Source: Bursaphelenchus xylophilus (Eukaryota; Nematoda; Chromadorea; Rhabditida; Aphelenchoididae). Taken from it: a DNA stretch of 64,000 nt. The notes below the pieces were generated by a model, which was not told where the DNA came from, did no database searches, and saw only the letters and a program-made list of their open reading frames with translations. This document shows positions 32,046 to 43,700 of this stretch, piece after piece (position 1 is the stretch's first letter; every line of letters begins with the position of its first letter). A program made the translations under genes and the position numbers. The DNA lies in NCBI GenBank assembly GCA_904066235.2, contig CAJFCV020000002.1, positions 5,828,001 to 5,892,000 of the forward strand, read 5' to 3'.

Positions 32046-35000
32046 TTAAAGATTAAAACCCTTTAATCTGGAGGCCTTGACGACCATTATGGTCAAAGAT
32101 AAGACCACCATGATTCCAGTGATCAAGTTGAATAATATGAGGATCATCGGAGTTTTTGGGATGTTCTAAAAAGGAATTTCAAAGTATGCTTCCTCTTACT
32201 TGTTCGGGGATTTCATCGCTCTGTTCCTCAGCCGGATTATAAAATCTTTCGATCCGATCGGGATCTCGCGCCAAAAATTTTTCGGAATGAACGATCCATT
32301 CACAACAAATAAACATTATAATTGTGACTGAGAGGCCCACAATTAAAATATAAACTGGTAATCTACCATAGTATTCAGTCAACCCGATCTTCTGGAGCTG
32401 TACTCCAATAAAAGCATTCGCGCCTTCAATTATTTAAGTAAGAATAAAGTAATTAACCTACTGAATCCAATGTAAATAATATAACCAGTGAATGTGTGCA
32501 AGAGGTTCCATGCTTTTCGAGAGACGGCAGACACCGAGGGTCTACAGTAACCCGCCACGATCTGGGAGATCACCAGGGAGCCGATTATTGTACCCAAAAT
32601 TGTGTGGAGTTGTTGGAAATAGGCCTAAATTAAAAGTTATTTTTTTAGCTATTTTTACATTGTAATCTTTACAGCGGATTCGGTCCGAACGGTGCACCTG
32701 ACGAATTGTGCACCTGGCTGAACGGCGCACCTGGGTGAACTGTGCACCTGGCTGAACGGTGCACCCACCTGACATTTTATTGTTTGAACAGTGCACCTAG
32801 GCGAATGGTGCACCTTGAAAAATTGTTGAAGAAAATTATTGAAGAAAATTTGAAAGGTTTTCGTTTCGGGACAACGAAAAAGGATTTTTTTTTGAAAATT
32901 TTTTAAAAAATTTGAAAGGTTTTCGCTTCGGGACTGGGAAAAATGATTTTTTTGGAAATTTTTTAAAAAATCTGAAAGGTTTTCGCTTCGGGACAGGGAA
33001 AAAGGATTTTTTTGGAAATTTTTTAAAAGTTTTGAAAGGTTTTCGCTTCGGGACTGGGAAAAAGATTTTTTTTTGGAAAATTTTAATAAAATTTGAAAGG
33101 TTTTCGCTTCGGGACAGGGAAAAAGGATTTTTTTGGAAATTTTTTAAAAGTTTTGAAAGGTTTTCGCTTCGGGACTGGGAAAAAGATTTTTTTTTGGAAA
33201 ATTTTAATAAAATTTGAAAGGTTTTCGCTTCGGGACAGGGAAAAAGGATTTTTTTGGAAAATTTTAATAAAATTTGAAAGGTTTTCGCTTCGGGACAGAA
33301 AAAAAGGATTTTTTTGGAAAATTTTTAAAAGTTTTCAAAGGTTTTCGCTTCGGGACAGGGAAAAAGGAATTTTTGTGTATAATTGAAAAGAATTTGGAAA
33401 GTTTTCCCTTCGAAAAAGGAAAAAACCCATTTTTTCTTTGTGAAAAGGTAAATATGACAATGGAGATCAAAGCAAGTTTTTTGACTGATTTTTTTGTGTG
33501 TGAAAAGATAAATATGACAAGGGGGGATCAAGGTAAGCCGTTTTTATCATTTTTTTTCATTGTGAAAAACTAAATATGGCAAGGGGAGATCAAGGTAAGC
33601 TTTTTTTGACAATTTTTTGTTTGTAAAAAGATAAATGAGGGGCAGCATAATGGATGGAATGCCATCTTAAAACACGATTTCTGACTCACTGAATCAGCCG
33701 TGTGCAAGGCCGGGACATAGGAAATTTTCGATTTTGAGATTTACAGCTGGATATGACCATCATATAAATGTGTCCCTGAAGCCTTTGCCCTAAATCTCCC
33801 GTTAACCTAGTTTTATTTACAATTTAAGCAATTTACAGTAACGTCAAATAACTCAAAATTGAGAAGACACAGAGGCGTAACACTGTTACCATGTATGTTT
33901 TTGGGTACTGGGAATCCAACGGAGGCGGTTTTGGGTCGAAACGATTACTGTAACATAGCAAACTTGAGCTTCGGCCGCACAAAATCGGCCGTAAAAAAGT
34001 TGTTTCTGAAAACCCACAGCTGAATTTTTGATATGTTGATCAGCATAAAATTCTGCCCTAGAAACATTAAAAAAAAGTCCAAAAATGCGGGGGGCTATTT
34101 TCGTGGTATAGTGGATTTTGACAAAAACTACCAATCTGACGGCCCGAGTTCGAGTCCGGGTGGACGCAAATCGCTTAGAATTGGTCGGGAATGACTTTAA
34201 AGGCGAGGATATGGAAGAGTGAATTTATTTCAGGTGATTTTGATAACATTCTGGCAATTTTCGGATTTTTTGGTGGAAAAAAGGCGAAAATACAACTTTT
34301 TAACAAATCGTATTTTACACGGCTGTTTTGCGTTCATGACAGAATAAGAACTTATATGTAGTGTTTTTAAGGTGTCTCCAACAAGTAGAAACCATTTTCT
34401 GAGTATTTAGATGTTATACTAGGAATCTGTTAATTTTGCCTCTTGCAGGCATCAGTAGTAACGACATTTGGCTAATAACAACGTAATTCACTGTTTTATG
34501 ACCATATTTCACACTTTTTTCAGATGAGTTTAATTGCCAAAAAAACTCTTCAAACGATTAAATATAAGTTCTTATTCTGTCATGAACGCAAAACAGCCGT
34601 GTAAAATACGATTTGTTAAAAAGTTGTATTTTCGCCTTTTTTCCACCAAAAAATCCGAAAATTGCCAGAATGTTATCAAAATCACCTGAAATAAATTCAC
34701 TCTTCCATATCCTCACCTTTAAAGTCATTCCCGACCAATTCTAAGCGATTTGCGTCCACCCGGACTCGAACTCGGGCCGTCAGATTGGTAGTTTTTGTCA
34801 AAATCCACTATACCACGAAAATAGCCCCCCGCATTTTTGGACTTTTTTTTAATGTTTCTAGGGCAGAATTTTATGCTGATCAACATATCAAAAATTCAGC
34901 TGTGGGTTTTCAGAAACAACTTTTTTACGGCCGATTTTGTGCGGCCGAAGCTCAAGTTTGCTATGTTACAGTAATCGTTTCGACCCAAAACCGCCTCCGT

Positions 35001-37855
35001 TGGATTCCCAGTACCCAAAAACATACATGGTAACAGTGTTACGCCTCTGTGTCTTCTCAATTTTGAGTTATTTGACGTTACTGTAAATTGCTTAAATTGT
35101 AAATAAAACTAGGTTAACGGGAGAATTAGGGCAAAAGACTTCAGGGACACACTTATATGATGAGTGCGGTCATATCCAGCTGTAAATCTCAAAATCGAAG
35201 ATTTCCTATATCCACGGCTAATTCACCGAGTTAGAAATCGTGTTTTAAGCTCAAGTACAACGCTCAACAAATTCATTGAGTTAATAGCGCCTGATCTTGA
35301 AAAGCAGGGACTAAACATCCTTCCAATCTTGACAAATCAGGCAATGCCAAAACGTCGAGCCTCTGATGTAGCCAGAGATGAGATCATAACTCGTGGATCC
35401 GAAAAAAATATTGAAGAGATTGCAAGGAACATCGTGTTTCCCATGGTGAAAGTAAAACGGTAAGAAACGAAAGAACTACACTTACATCTGATTATTTTTA
35501 GGCTTGCTAGGTTCTGTTCGTATTTTTGTGGCGCACCGGCAACAGCCCTATTGGAGTAACATTTTTTTCACAGACGAAAAATTACTCAGAACAAGTTGCC
35601 TTGATCTCCCCTTTCATATCTAGCTTTTCACAAACAAAGAAATCAGTAAAAACGGCTTACCTTGATCCCCATTTGTCATATAAAAAAAATCCGTCAAAAG
35701 AATTTGCCTTGATCTACCCTTGCCATGTTTATCCCGAAGCGAAAACATTTCAAATTTTATTAAAATTTTCCAAAAAAAAATCCTTTTTCCCAGTCCCGAA
35801 GCGAAAACCTTTGAAAATTTTACTAAAATTTTCCAAAAAATCCTTTTTCCCTGTCCTGAAGCGAAAACCTTTCAAATTTTATTAAAATTTTCCAAAAAAC
35901 TCCCTTTTCCCTGTCCCGAAGCGAAAACCTTTCAATTTTTGTTCAATTGTTCATGAAAAATCCTTTTTCCCAGTCCCGAAGCGAAAACATTTCAAATTTT
36001 ATTAAAATTTTCCAAAAAAATCCTTTTTCCCAGTCCCGAAGTTCGCCCAGGTGCACTGTTCACACAGGTGCACCGTTCGCCCAGGTGCACAGTTCAAAAT
36101 GTGTCAGGTGCACCGTTCGCTCAGGTGCCCCGTTCAGCCAGGTGCACTGTTTGTTTCAGGTGCACTGTTCGACACAACCATAGAGGGTAATGTTTCCGCA
36201 AAAAATCAATTTTTCCGCACGAAACTGCCAAAGTTATGGCCAAAAAGCGGTTTTTCCTCTGACCGCTCTCCACGTTTAGCGAGCTCTCTCGGCGGCAAAA
36301 ATCGTTCAATATCTCGGCGGCGCTTGCAAAGCGCGAGCTAAAACTTTCAGGAATTGATATTTAGTCCATACCCGACGTGTGTGCAAAATTTAAAGAAAAT
36401 CTGAGCGTCGCACTTGGGGTACTTCCCTTGTTAGCTTGCGTTTGAAAGCTTCATACATTAGAATTTTCAATTATTCTCCCTTACCTTTTGCACAAACGTC
36501 CTTAAACATTTCCTTTTCATTATCTACCATTATCTAGTGAATATAAATTTTTCTTTGAGCCGGACTGGATTGCAGCCATGCTCTTACTAAAGGTGTCCCT
36601 CAGTCTGTGTTGACCAGAAATGTCGTCAACCCGAATTGTCGGGGTAAGACACTTATGTTGTAAACTCACATAGATCTCACACATCTCTGTGCATTTAAAT
36701 GTATTCCGATCCGATTGATAAAAAATCAAGAAAATGGCCACTGATAAACAGCAAAATCCGAGGCTATTGATCAAGCGATGTAACTGAAAGCATACTGTAA
36801 CAAATTTCAAAAAATGATTACCTGAAACCAGACAAATTGATGGCAACATCTATTCAAATAATCCTTCCCAAATCTGGCAATCATAATACTGGTCGGGAAT
36901 AAAACAAATAGTAAAATCAACATCAAGATCAGATGGGTCAGAATAAATTTTTGTTTGGTCAGTTGACTGAATGATTGGTCTTGTTTAAAGTCCGTCAACC
37001 AATCATAAGAGGGCTGGGAACAACTCGGACTGCAAAAAGTTGTAGTCTCTGTGCTGATAAATGGATACAGATTCCCCGGGGAAATTGAATGCATGTGGAT
37101 GTTGTAGGCTAAGGTGACAAAAATATATTAATTTAATTAAGGTGCTTACTGTAAGCATCAGCTGATCCCCTGGCCAACAAAAAATGGTATTCGATACTAT
37201 TGTCAGATAAATTATAGATTTTGGAAAGAGAATCAGCCGGGAGTTGATTGTAGGCATCCAGGTTCCACCTCCATTGACAAGTTATTTTGCCTGCGGCACT
37301 GACTTCAGCTTGGGAAATTAATAAATCAGATTCCTAAAGGGAAGTGACGACTAAAGAAGAACAAATTATGATTACCTTATATAATCGATAATTGTGAGTT
37401 CCATCATTCCAGGAGAGATAAACCGTACTGTTTCCCATGGCGTTCGTCACGCAAACGATTACCGTGTCAGCTCCCTAAAACAGTGATACTCTTAGGCTGT
37501 AAACAATTACCATAGTCTCATCCAAAGACAGGCCCAAGGCCACGTAATATCCACCATAAGTATTCAAATACTTGTGCAGATCGTCATTGTAAACTGCGAA
37601 GGTAAAAGTAATGTAAGAAGACTCGACCACCCAACTCAGAGCGCTCAGACAAGTCTGATCAGTGGTGTAACATTCATTAGGGATGATCCAACAACCAGTG
37701 CCAGAGCCATCTCTCCCATCATAACATTTGAATCCTGTGATGACAAATTATTTTGAAACATCACATTACTTTTATAATGAACTCTTACTTTGTTGCACAA
37801 AATTGTCACTTTTTACAAGATAGAGAAGAAAAAAAATCAAAAGTAAAACGAACAT
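32046..37855 (-). CDS. DOMON and cytochrome b561 domain protein (FRRS1/CYB561-like reductase)
   Basis: A predicted transmembrane heme protein carrying electrons to extracellular acceptors, as in ferric-chelate reductases. The start is ATG 37855-37853, opening with a signal peptide ([18 protein letters not shown]). The DOMON domain includes [20 protein letters not shown] and [20 protein letters not shown]. The b561 part starts [19 protein letters not shown] and continues [12 protein letters not shown] and HQFVWFQ. The exon at 36783-36670 gives [18 protein letters not shown]. The next exon begins at 32624 ([20 protein letters not shown]), then [17 protein letters not shown] and [19 protein letters not shown]. 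The C-terminus reads [19 protein letters not shown], with the stop at 32048-32046. His residues in THLI, LHRL, LHTI and LLHTF are candidate heme ligands. One intron (32625-36669) is about 4.0 kb and packed with repeats. Confidence 0.85.
32685..32815. repeat. Short GTGCACC-type tandem repeats, left outer arm of palindrome
   Basis: About seven GTGCACCTG/GGTGCACC words, spaced about 15-20 bp apart (for example GAACGGTGCACC). Matching inverse repeats lie at 36046-36175, the other end of the same palindrome. Confidence 0.75.
32831..33400. repeat. Tandem repeat with a period of about 61 bp (left arm)
   Basis: About nine copies of a unit containing GAAAGGTTTTCGCTTCGGGA followed by a T-rich half. 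The unit spells a [13 protein letters not shown] peptide in one frame, but there is no start, no splice context and no known protein. The same unit occurs in inverse at 35735-36045. Confidence 0.85.
33666..35250. repeat. Large foldback element with a tRNA-like sequence in each arm
   Basis: Arms of nearly 690 bp (33666-34351 and 34565-35250) are inverted copies around a loop of about 210 bp. Open frames in the two arms give the same 82-residue translation, which shows how similar the arms are. Each arm contains a tRNA-like unit. In the left arm the A box TGGTATAGTGG is at 34104-34114 and the B-box-like GAGTTCGAGTCC at 34146-34157. The mirror copy lies at about 34740-34812. T-stem mismatches argue against a working tRNA. 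The element sits inside the DOMON gene intron. Confidence 0.88.
35251..35530. other. Unpaired segment in the right half of the palindrome
   Basis: This stretch has no counterpart that I can see in the left half. It carries an open frame reading, in part, [18 protein letters not shown] and [17 protein letters not shown], which looks more protein-like than its surroundings. It may be a captured gene fragment or an unrelated insertion. I do not recognise the protein. Confidence 0.4.
35735..36045. repeat. Tandem repeat with a period of about 61 bp (right arm, inverted)
   Basis: Five to six copies of the inverted unit (TCCCGAAGCGAAAACCTTTC, then an A-rich half). They mirror the copies at 32831-33400, but there are fewer of them, so the arms have changed in copy number since they formed. 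Confidence 0.85.
36046..36175. repeat. Short CAGGTGCAC-type tandem repeats, right outer arm of palindrome
   Basis: Repeated CAGGTGCACCGTTCGC-like words, the inverse of those at 32685-32815. Together they bracket the nested palindrome within the DOMON gene intron. Confidence 0.75.
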
Positions 37856-38229
37856 TTTAATCTAGTTAACGCAGACAGCATGGGGTTTCTAATGGGAAAT
37901 TAATAAAACATTCGTTTCCTTGACAATCGAGCCTTTCCCATTCTCACATAAGGTTTCTCGAAAGTATCTTCACAAAATACAATCCTAAATTGGGATTATC
38001 TCGAACAAGCTTTTACAAAGTAACTAAGAATTCAGTTCCAATTTAATAAAACCCAAGTCCAGATAGGACAACTCAAAGATGGTCATAAAAAAAGGTGCCT
38101 TTCAGAAAAAGTTTACAGATGGCTAACGTACCTATGTCAATCATGGAATTTTTGCGTAATGATGAAACCCACAGCCCTTGTGTTTTGACATAATAACGCA
38201 AAAATTGTTACAGTAATCATTTTTTCGTA

Positions 38230-38759
38230 TATAAGAGTGGTGCTTTATATTATTCCAAAAAGTTTCAAACTTACTTCATTTTTGGCCTACATGAAATTTT
38301 GTGGCCTACATCAAAATGCCGTCTGCCTACGTGAAAAAATTTCATGTGGGCCAAAAAATTTTTATTTTTTTTTGGCATATGTGCTTTTTTTCATGTGGGC
38401 GAAAAAAAAATTTTTTTTTGGCATATCAGTCTGGAAAATAACGGCGGGTCGTCGCATCAAAATGACTCGCCGCACCGCAATCGCGCACCAAATCTCCAGC
38501 TGTTGCCGCCGTCGCAAAGCGATGATGGGCGATTCCGAGGCGCGACGATCCACCGTTATTTTCCCGACAGACTGATACATTAAAAAAACACCTATGCCAA
38601 AAACAAATAAAAAATTTTTGGCCCACATGAAAAAAAATCACCTATGCAAAAAAAAATAAATTTTTTTGCCTAGGTTGAAAAAAACGAAAATTTTCATGTA
38701 GGCCAAAAATGAAGCAAGTTTGAAACTTTTTGGAATAATATAAAGCACCACTCTTATAT
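38230..38759. repeat. Foldback element upstream of the DOMON gene
   Basis: Arms of about 68 bp at 38230-38297 and 38690-38759 are near-perfect inverted copies (TTATATTATTCCAAAAAGTT and so on). An inner inverted pair (TCAGTCTGGAAAATAACGG at about 38427-38445 and its inverse at about 38552-38575) flanks a GC-rich core. T-runs and A-runs lie between the layers. No transposase is encoded. It is a MITE-like or nested insertion between two divergent genes. Confidence 0.8.
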
Positions 38760-38843
38760 CTTCCTAAAAAAATTGCCATGTTTTTGAAACATTTATTTTG
38801 AAAAATTAGAAAAATGATTCATTCTAACCTTTGTATCTTCCGG

Positions 38844-39934
38844 ATGAGCGGTGTTCCAGATCGCCGTCGGATAAAGCGCTCCAATCGAAGTCAGAGTTCA
38901 GATCAGCCGCCCTCTTCACCCCAGCCGAGGAGACCTCCTCTGGACCCTAAGGACGGGAGATGGATGGCCTGGATCTCTTCAATGACCGGGGCAGACCCCT
39001 CAGTCCCTCCAAGTCATCATCAACAAGGAAATAAGCAAGGTCCGAAAAGAAGAATTCCGTCAAGAAGTCAGATCTGTATTGAAGAAGATGAGGAAACACA
39101 GAATCCAGTGCCAGGAAGCGAGAGGCAATGGGCTCGGAAGAAAGACAAGGGAATCCCTGATGTGGAGAGCACCGAAATATTCACAGATGTTCACGATGAC
39201 ATGACCGATGACAGTGTCAAAGAGTCCAAACCAAAGTCGGTGACCACTCGGGACGCTACAAATGTGAGACGATGCTTCTATCCGATTGTCAGGTCTTACA
39301 CACGGGAATTGGTAAGTTTGTTTTTGCTTTGAGATTTGTTTTAGATCGTTGCTCCTCAATGCAAATACAAGACAATCTCATTCCACAAGCATCAACATGT
39401 CTTCGAAACCGATACCCAAAAACAAATCACCCATAAAAGAGCGATGAGATCCCGGGCGGATCCATGGAGAAGATATGGGGCTCAGCAAGCGATCCACAGA
39501 CTGGGCGGTCATGTCATCACCTCCAATGTGAAGAAGAACAGGAAGACCAAATACGTGATCCCAGGGACTCCCATGCCCCCTCCTCCAAGTAGGTTGTTCT
39601 TTGGTCGCGGAAGATGACCTTTTCTCGATCTTGTGTAATGCATTGCAAACGGATCATTCTTTCGACCTGCAGTAATTGTAAATACTATCTCGATTAATGT
39701 TGAGTACTTACGATGATCGTTTTGCACTGTGCATTCTCCTTTTGTTTTTCAGAATTGAAGCCAATCACCACCCTCAAGGAACTGTACGCCCGTCCTCTGA
39801 TCGGGGCCACTCGAAAGCCCAGTTTTCCCGAAGAGAAAGGTACTGATAACACGCATGCCCCTGATCTGGATGATCCAGGAGATTGCTGTTCTTCCCCTCC
39901 ACCGTCTTCTCCTCAGTCGGAGAGGGAACGGTGA
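38844..39934 (+). CDS. Unrecognised basic, low-complexity protein
   Basis: Three exons, 38844-39311, 39345-39588 and 39753-39934, join in frame to 297 residues with consensus splice sites and a TGA stop. An in-frame ATG at 38814 would add 10 residues. The N-terminal third is rich in Arg, Ser and Pro (SGVPDRRRIKRSNRSQSS; SSPQPRRPPLDPKDGRW). The middle has an acidic patch (DVHDDMTDDSV). A more ordered stretch, FYPIVRSYTRELIVAPQCKY then ITHKRAMRSRADPWRRYG, may be a small domain. The C-terminus is Pro/Ser-rich. There is no signal peptide or membrane segment. I do not recognise the family. Basic composition suggests a nuclear or nucleic-acid-associated protein, which is only inference. Confidence 0.75.
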
Positions 39935-40729
39935 ATGATCCACTGTTGCACATCTGTTTATAAAGTCTTTATCCGAGTTTCATCCGGATTGAAACGGAGC
40001 GTCGGTCCAGTCGGGGGTTTCACCTGGAACGACCTCCCTCCTCCAACTTCATTCTTCTTCTGACTTGTTTCGTCTCCAAGGGGGGTGCTTATTATTGCCT
40101 CCGACGTCTTCAGTTCTTGTTTTAAAACTCTCACTTTGTATATGTTTTGGTATTATTTCTCTGACGACCTTGGCTTTCCCGCCGAGTCATCTCATTTACA
40201 GCTCAGACACCATCCTGGACTGGCATTGCCTTAAATGGTGTGCAAGGCCGTGATCATTTGGATGGGTCGTTAAGTTTGAATGAGATTGTCAGAAATTCCG
40301 AACTTTCTGCCTCCCCCACCATCTCTTCAGATAGGATGGTGATCAACGATACGGACCTCGGTCAGCTACATCTAAATAATCATGGGCGTCAGTTAATTGA
40401 AGCGATAATTGACCGTCCCTTTGCGCAATAAGTCTTGTCTTGGGTGAAGCGTTAATTGCCTTCTGGAGAGTTATTGTACTCCGTTCTCCCTTCAGCGGAG
40501 ATTCCTCTTTCCCCTCACTTGCAGTCTAACTAAGTGGCTCTTGGTTTAGATGATGAGGGGTCCCTGAACTCGTTCCGAACATGTTTGTATACCCGACTTT
40601 AATTATGTTACAATGCGTTCTATTTAACGCGAGATCCTTCTTTTGTACAATTCAAGGTCTTTAATCGCGTATCCATACCGATTTATTCGTTACGCATCGT
40701 TCCGTTCTTAATTCGGAGCTCTTTTGAGA
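39935..40729. other. Intergenic region before the patched-related gene
   Basis: Nearly 800 bp with no exon I can support. It contains the 3' end of the preceding gene and probably the promoter of the next. Composition is moderately GC-rich with a few pyrimidine tracts. Confidence 0.45.
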
Positions 40730-43700
40730 ATGCGATGTCGAATACCGACATTGGACAAGCCCTTGATGAGGCTGTTTGCCTGGTATACGGCCAACTTTCT
40801 GGTCGATTATTACTACCTGTTCATCGTGGGGCCTGTTCTCTTGACCGCATTCCTGAGCTTGGGCCTTTTTCGGATCAAAGAGCTGACGATTCTTGATGCC
40901 AAGTTGCTGTACACTCCCGCGACCGCACCTTGTTGGCATGAGGAAGAGACTTTGTCCAAGGTATCGATTATTTTGATTTCATAAGTCATCAAGTTTCTTC
41001 ACAAAATATTTATTTATCTTTTCAGTTATGGCCAATCAGGCCGAACGAATTCCTTCCTGAACGGACTTTCGAATGGAATAGATTCGTTTATCTTGTTGTA
41101 CATGGCAGGGAAAAGAATGAAACCGGTTTTCCAAATATTTTGGAGAACAAATACTTGGATGAGATCGAGAAACTGGAGGCTGACGTTGCTGAGAATGTAG
41201 CCTTTGGGATGAAAAAGGTCTGGAAAAGCAATCAAACCAGCAACATTAAAGACATTGTCAGATTCAAGGTAATCAAGTAATCACTTTTATCCGACCATTT
41301 GCAGGACATTTGTCTCAATTGGAATGGGGAATGTTATCGACAAACGGGCATCATCAATCTGCTCAAACGAAGATCCGAATTCGAATCTCATGGAATTGGG
41401 ATCACTTTCCCTCGGGCAAATACCAAGGGAAACCCCATTTACTTGGCCTTTAATGTGGGGGGAGTAGAGACTTTCAAGAACGATTCTATCAAGGTAAGGT
41501 GAACAGCAATACTAGTAGTCTTGGGCAGTAATACTGGCGGGTTTAAACAGTAAAACAGGTTGAATTGAGCGGTAATTTCCAGATTAAAATTTCTCTTAAT
41601 CTTTCCAGGTGGTGAAGGGCATGCGATTGTTTTATTTCCTCCGATTTGATACCCCCGAGTACAACGAAATGGGGGTCCAATGGGAAGACACCGCCAAGCA
41701 ATACATCGAAAGTCATTGGATCCATCATCCATTGCTTGAGGTAATCAAAAAAGTCAAAAAACATCAAAAAACGACTTCTATCTATCTTCAGGTGCATGTA
41801 AAACATTCGAGGATATACGATCAGGGCTTGACCGAGAATGCAAACAATTTAAAGCCATATTTTACAGTTACGGTAATCGTACTCATCACTTTTACAACTC
41901 TGTACGCATTGAAATGGAGCTTTAATGAAGAATATCCATGTTTTCCAAGTGAGTTTTGACCAAGGTGCCGACATTACTCTTCAGTCTTGCTTTATGTCAG
42001 TAACCTTTTTAGTTCGAGTGGATTGGCTGAGATCAAAGCCAGCCTTGGCCTTAGGCGGTGTTCTGTCCTCAGGCATGGCCATCATCAGTGGGATTGGGAT
42101 GCTCCTTTGGTTGGGCTGTTTCTTTGCGGAGATCACTTTAGTCGCTCCTTTCTTGGTTCTTTGTAAGTGGTAATGTAAAACGGCTGCCGACCCTTCGCCT
42201 ATGTGTGAAACATCCGCGCCATCTTGGATAGCTGCCAAGAGCACGAAGATATATGGCTCGGGACTTGTAAATCTCTCCGCAAGAGTCCATACGAACCCTG
42301 CAAATTTAGTCCAAAGTTAAAAGTTGACAAAAAAGGAGGAGGCGACGGAGAAAGGCAGCAATTCTTACAAAGAGAGAAATTGCGCAATGTTATGTAAGAT
42401 TGCGCAACTTTTAACTTTGTACTAAATTTGCAGGGTTCGGATGGACTCTAGCGGAGAGGTTTGGAAGTCCCGAGCCATACATATCCGTTAAATTTTTTTT
42501 CGATTTCATGAAACACCCTGTATCATCACAAATTAATCTGATTACAGCCATCGGAGTCGACGATATGTTCATTGCTGTGGCTGCATGGCATAATACAGAG
42601 TTGAAGTTCACGGAAAAGACAAAGGAGTCCCTCAAACATCGGATGGTGGATGCCATGTCCGAGAGCAGTGTGGCCATCTTCATCACCTCCATGACTGATG
42701 TATTTTCCTTCGCCATCGGATGCTATACAGACATCTTGGCGGTCAGGGGATTCTGTATGATGACTGCTGCTTGCATGTTCTTCACCTTCTTTTATCAAGT
42801 GAGTCGCTTTTATAACTTTTTATATTGTTCCCATATTATTATGTTTAATCAATCCTAATTTAGATAACTTTTTTTGCGGCGTTGATGGTGCTAAGCGCCA
42901 AGGTGCAGATGTCTCAACGGAACTCTTGTTTACCATGTGTAAAGACCATAGACAGATACGAAAATAATCCGAGAAAACAACTAAAGTCGAAGAAGAGGGA
43001 GAATAAATGTTTGGAGGAAGTGGTGGAAGCCAAAAGACGCGCGATTATGTTGGGTATAATAGAATATAGCAACGTCAGCCTGATTCCATCATGCTTTCAG
43101 ATCAACGTCGCTTTGCAACCGATGAACTCAACTCAAAATATTCGAATGGGAGTTCTTCTCCCGGTTCCCAGGCCTCCAATTCCTCTTCAGAATACTCTCT
43201 GGATGCCAAATCTCGAGGAATTATGGGACAATTTTTCAGGTACAATGCTCACCGGATTACGTAATGATTGATCAAATTGCAGACAATATTACATCGACTT
43301 CATACTAGACTCAAAAACAAAAATTCTCATGTTTTTTGTGTTCATGGGATATTTGGGCTTATCCATTTATGGGATTATGACCATGGAACAGGGACTAGAC
43401 TACGAGAAGCTGCTTTTGAATACAGATCCCTTAGTCAGGACCGTCAAAGTGGAGATAGAACTCTTCCATGGGGGCGATCAAATTGAAATTGCTGTCTCCA
43501 AGGCGCCGGATATGACCAAAAAAGAAAATCGACGGCTCATCGAGAGTATTGTAGAGGAATTCGAGGCTATCGAATACTCAATTGGACCCAAGGGCACTCA
43601 ATTATGGACAAGAGAGTATCAAAAATACGCCAATCAGACTGGTAGGAGTCTTATAATAACAAAATAAAAAATAATTTCTAGGGTCTTTTCTTCACGATGA

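Noticed and set aside
32912..33386. Protein made of GFRFGTGKK repeats
   Set aside because: The open frames simply follow the 61-bp tandem repeat. There is no promoter, splice context or homologue, and frames shift between units.
33886..35033. Two identical 82-residue proteins on opposite strands
   Set aside because: They are the same inverted-repeat arm read twice and overlap the tRNA-like unit.
32831..36045. CRISPR array
   Set aside because: The repeats are contiguous tandem units without unique spacers, in a eukaryotic intron.
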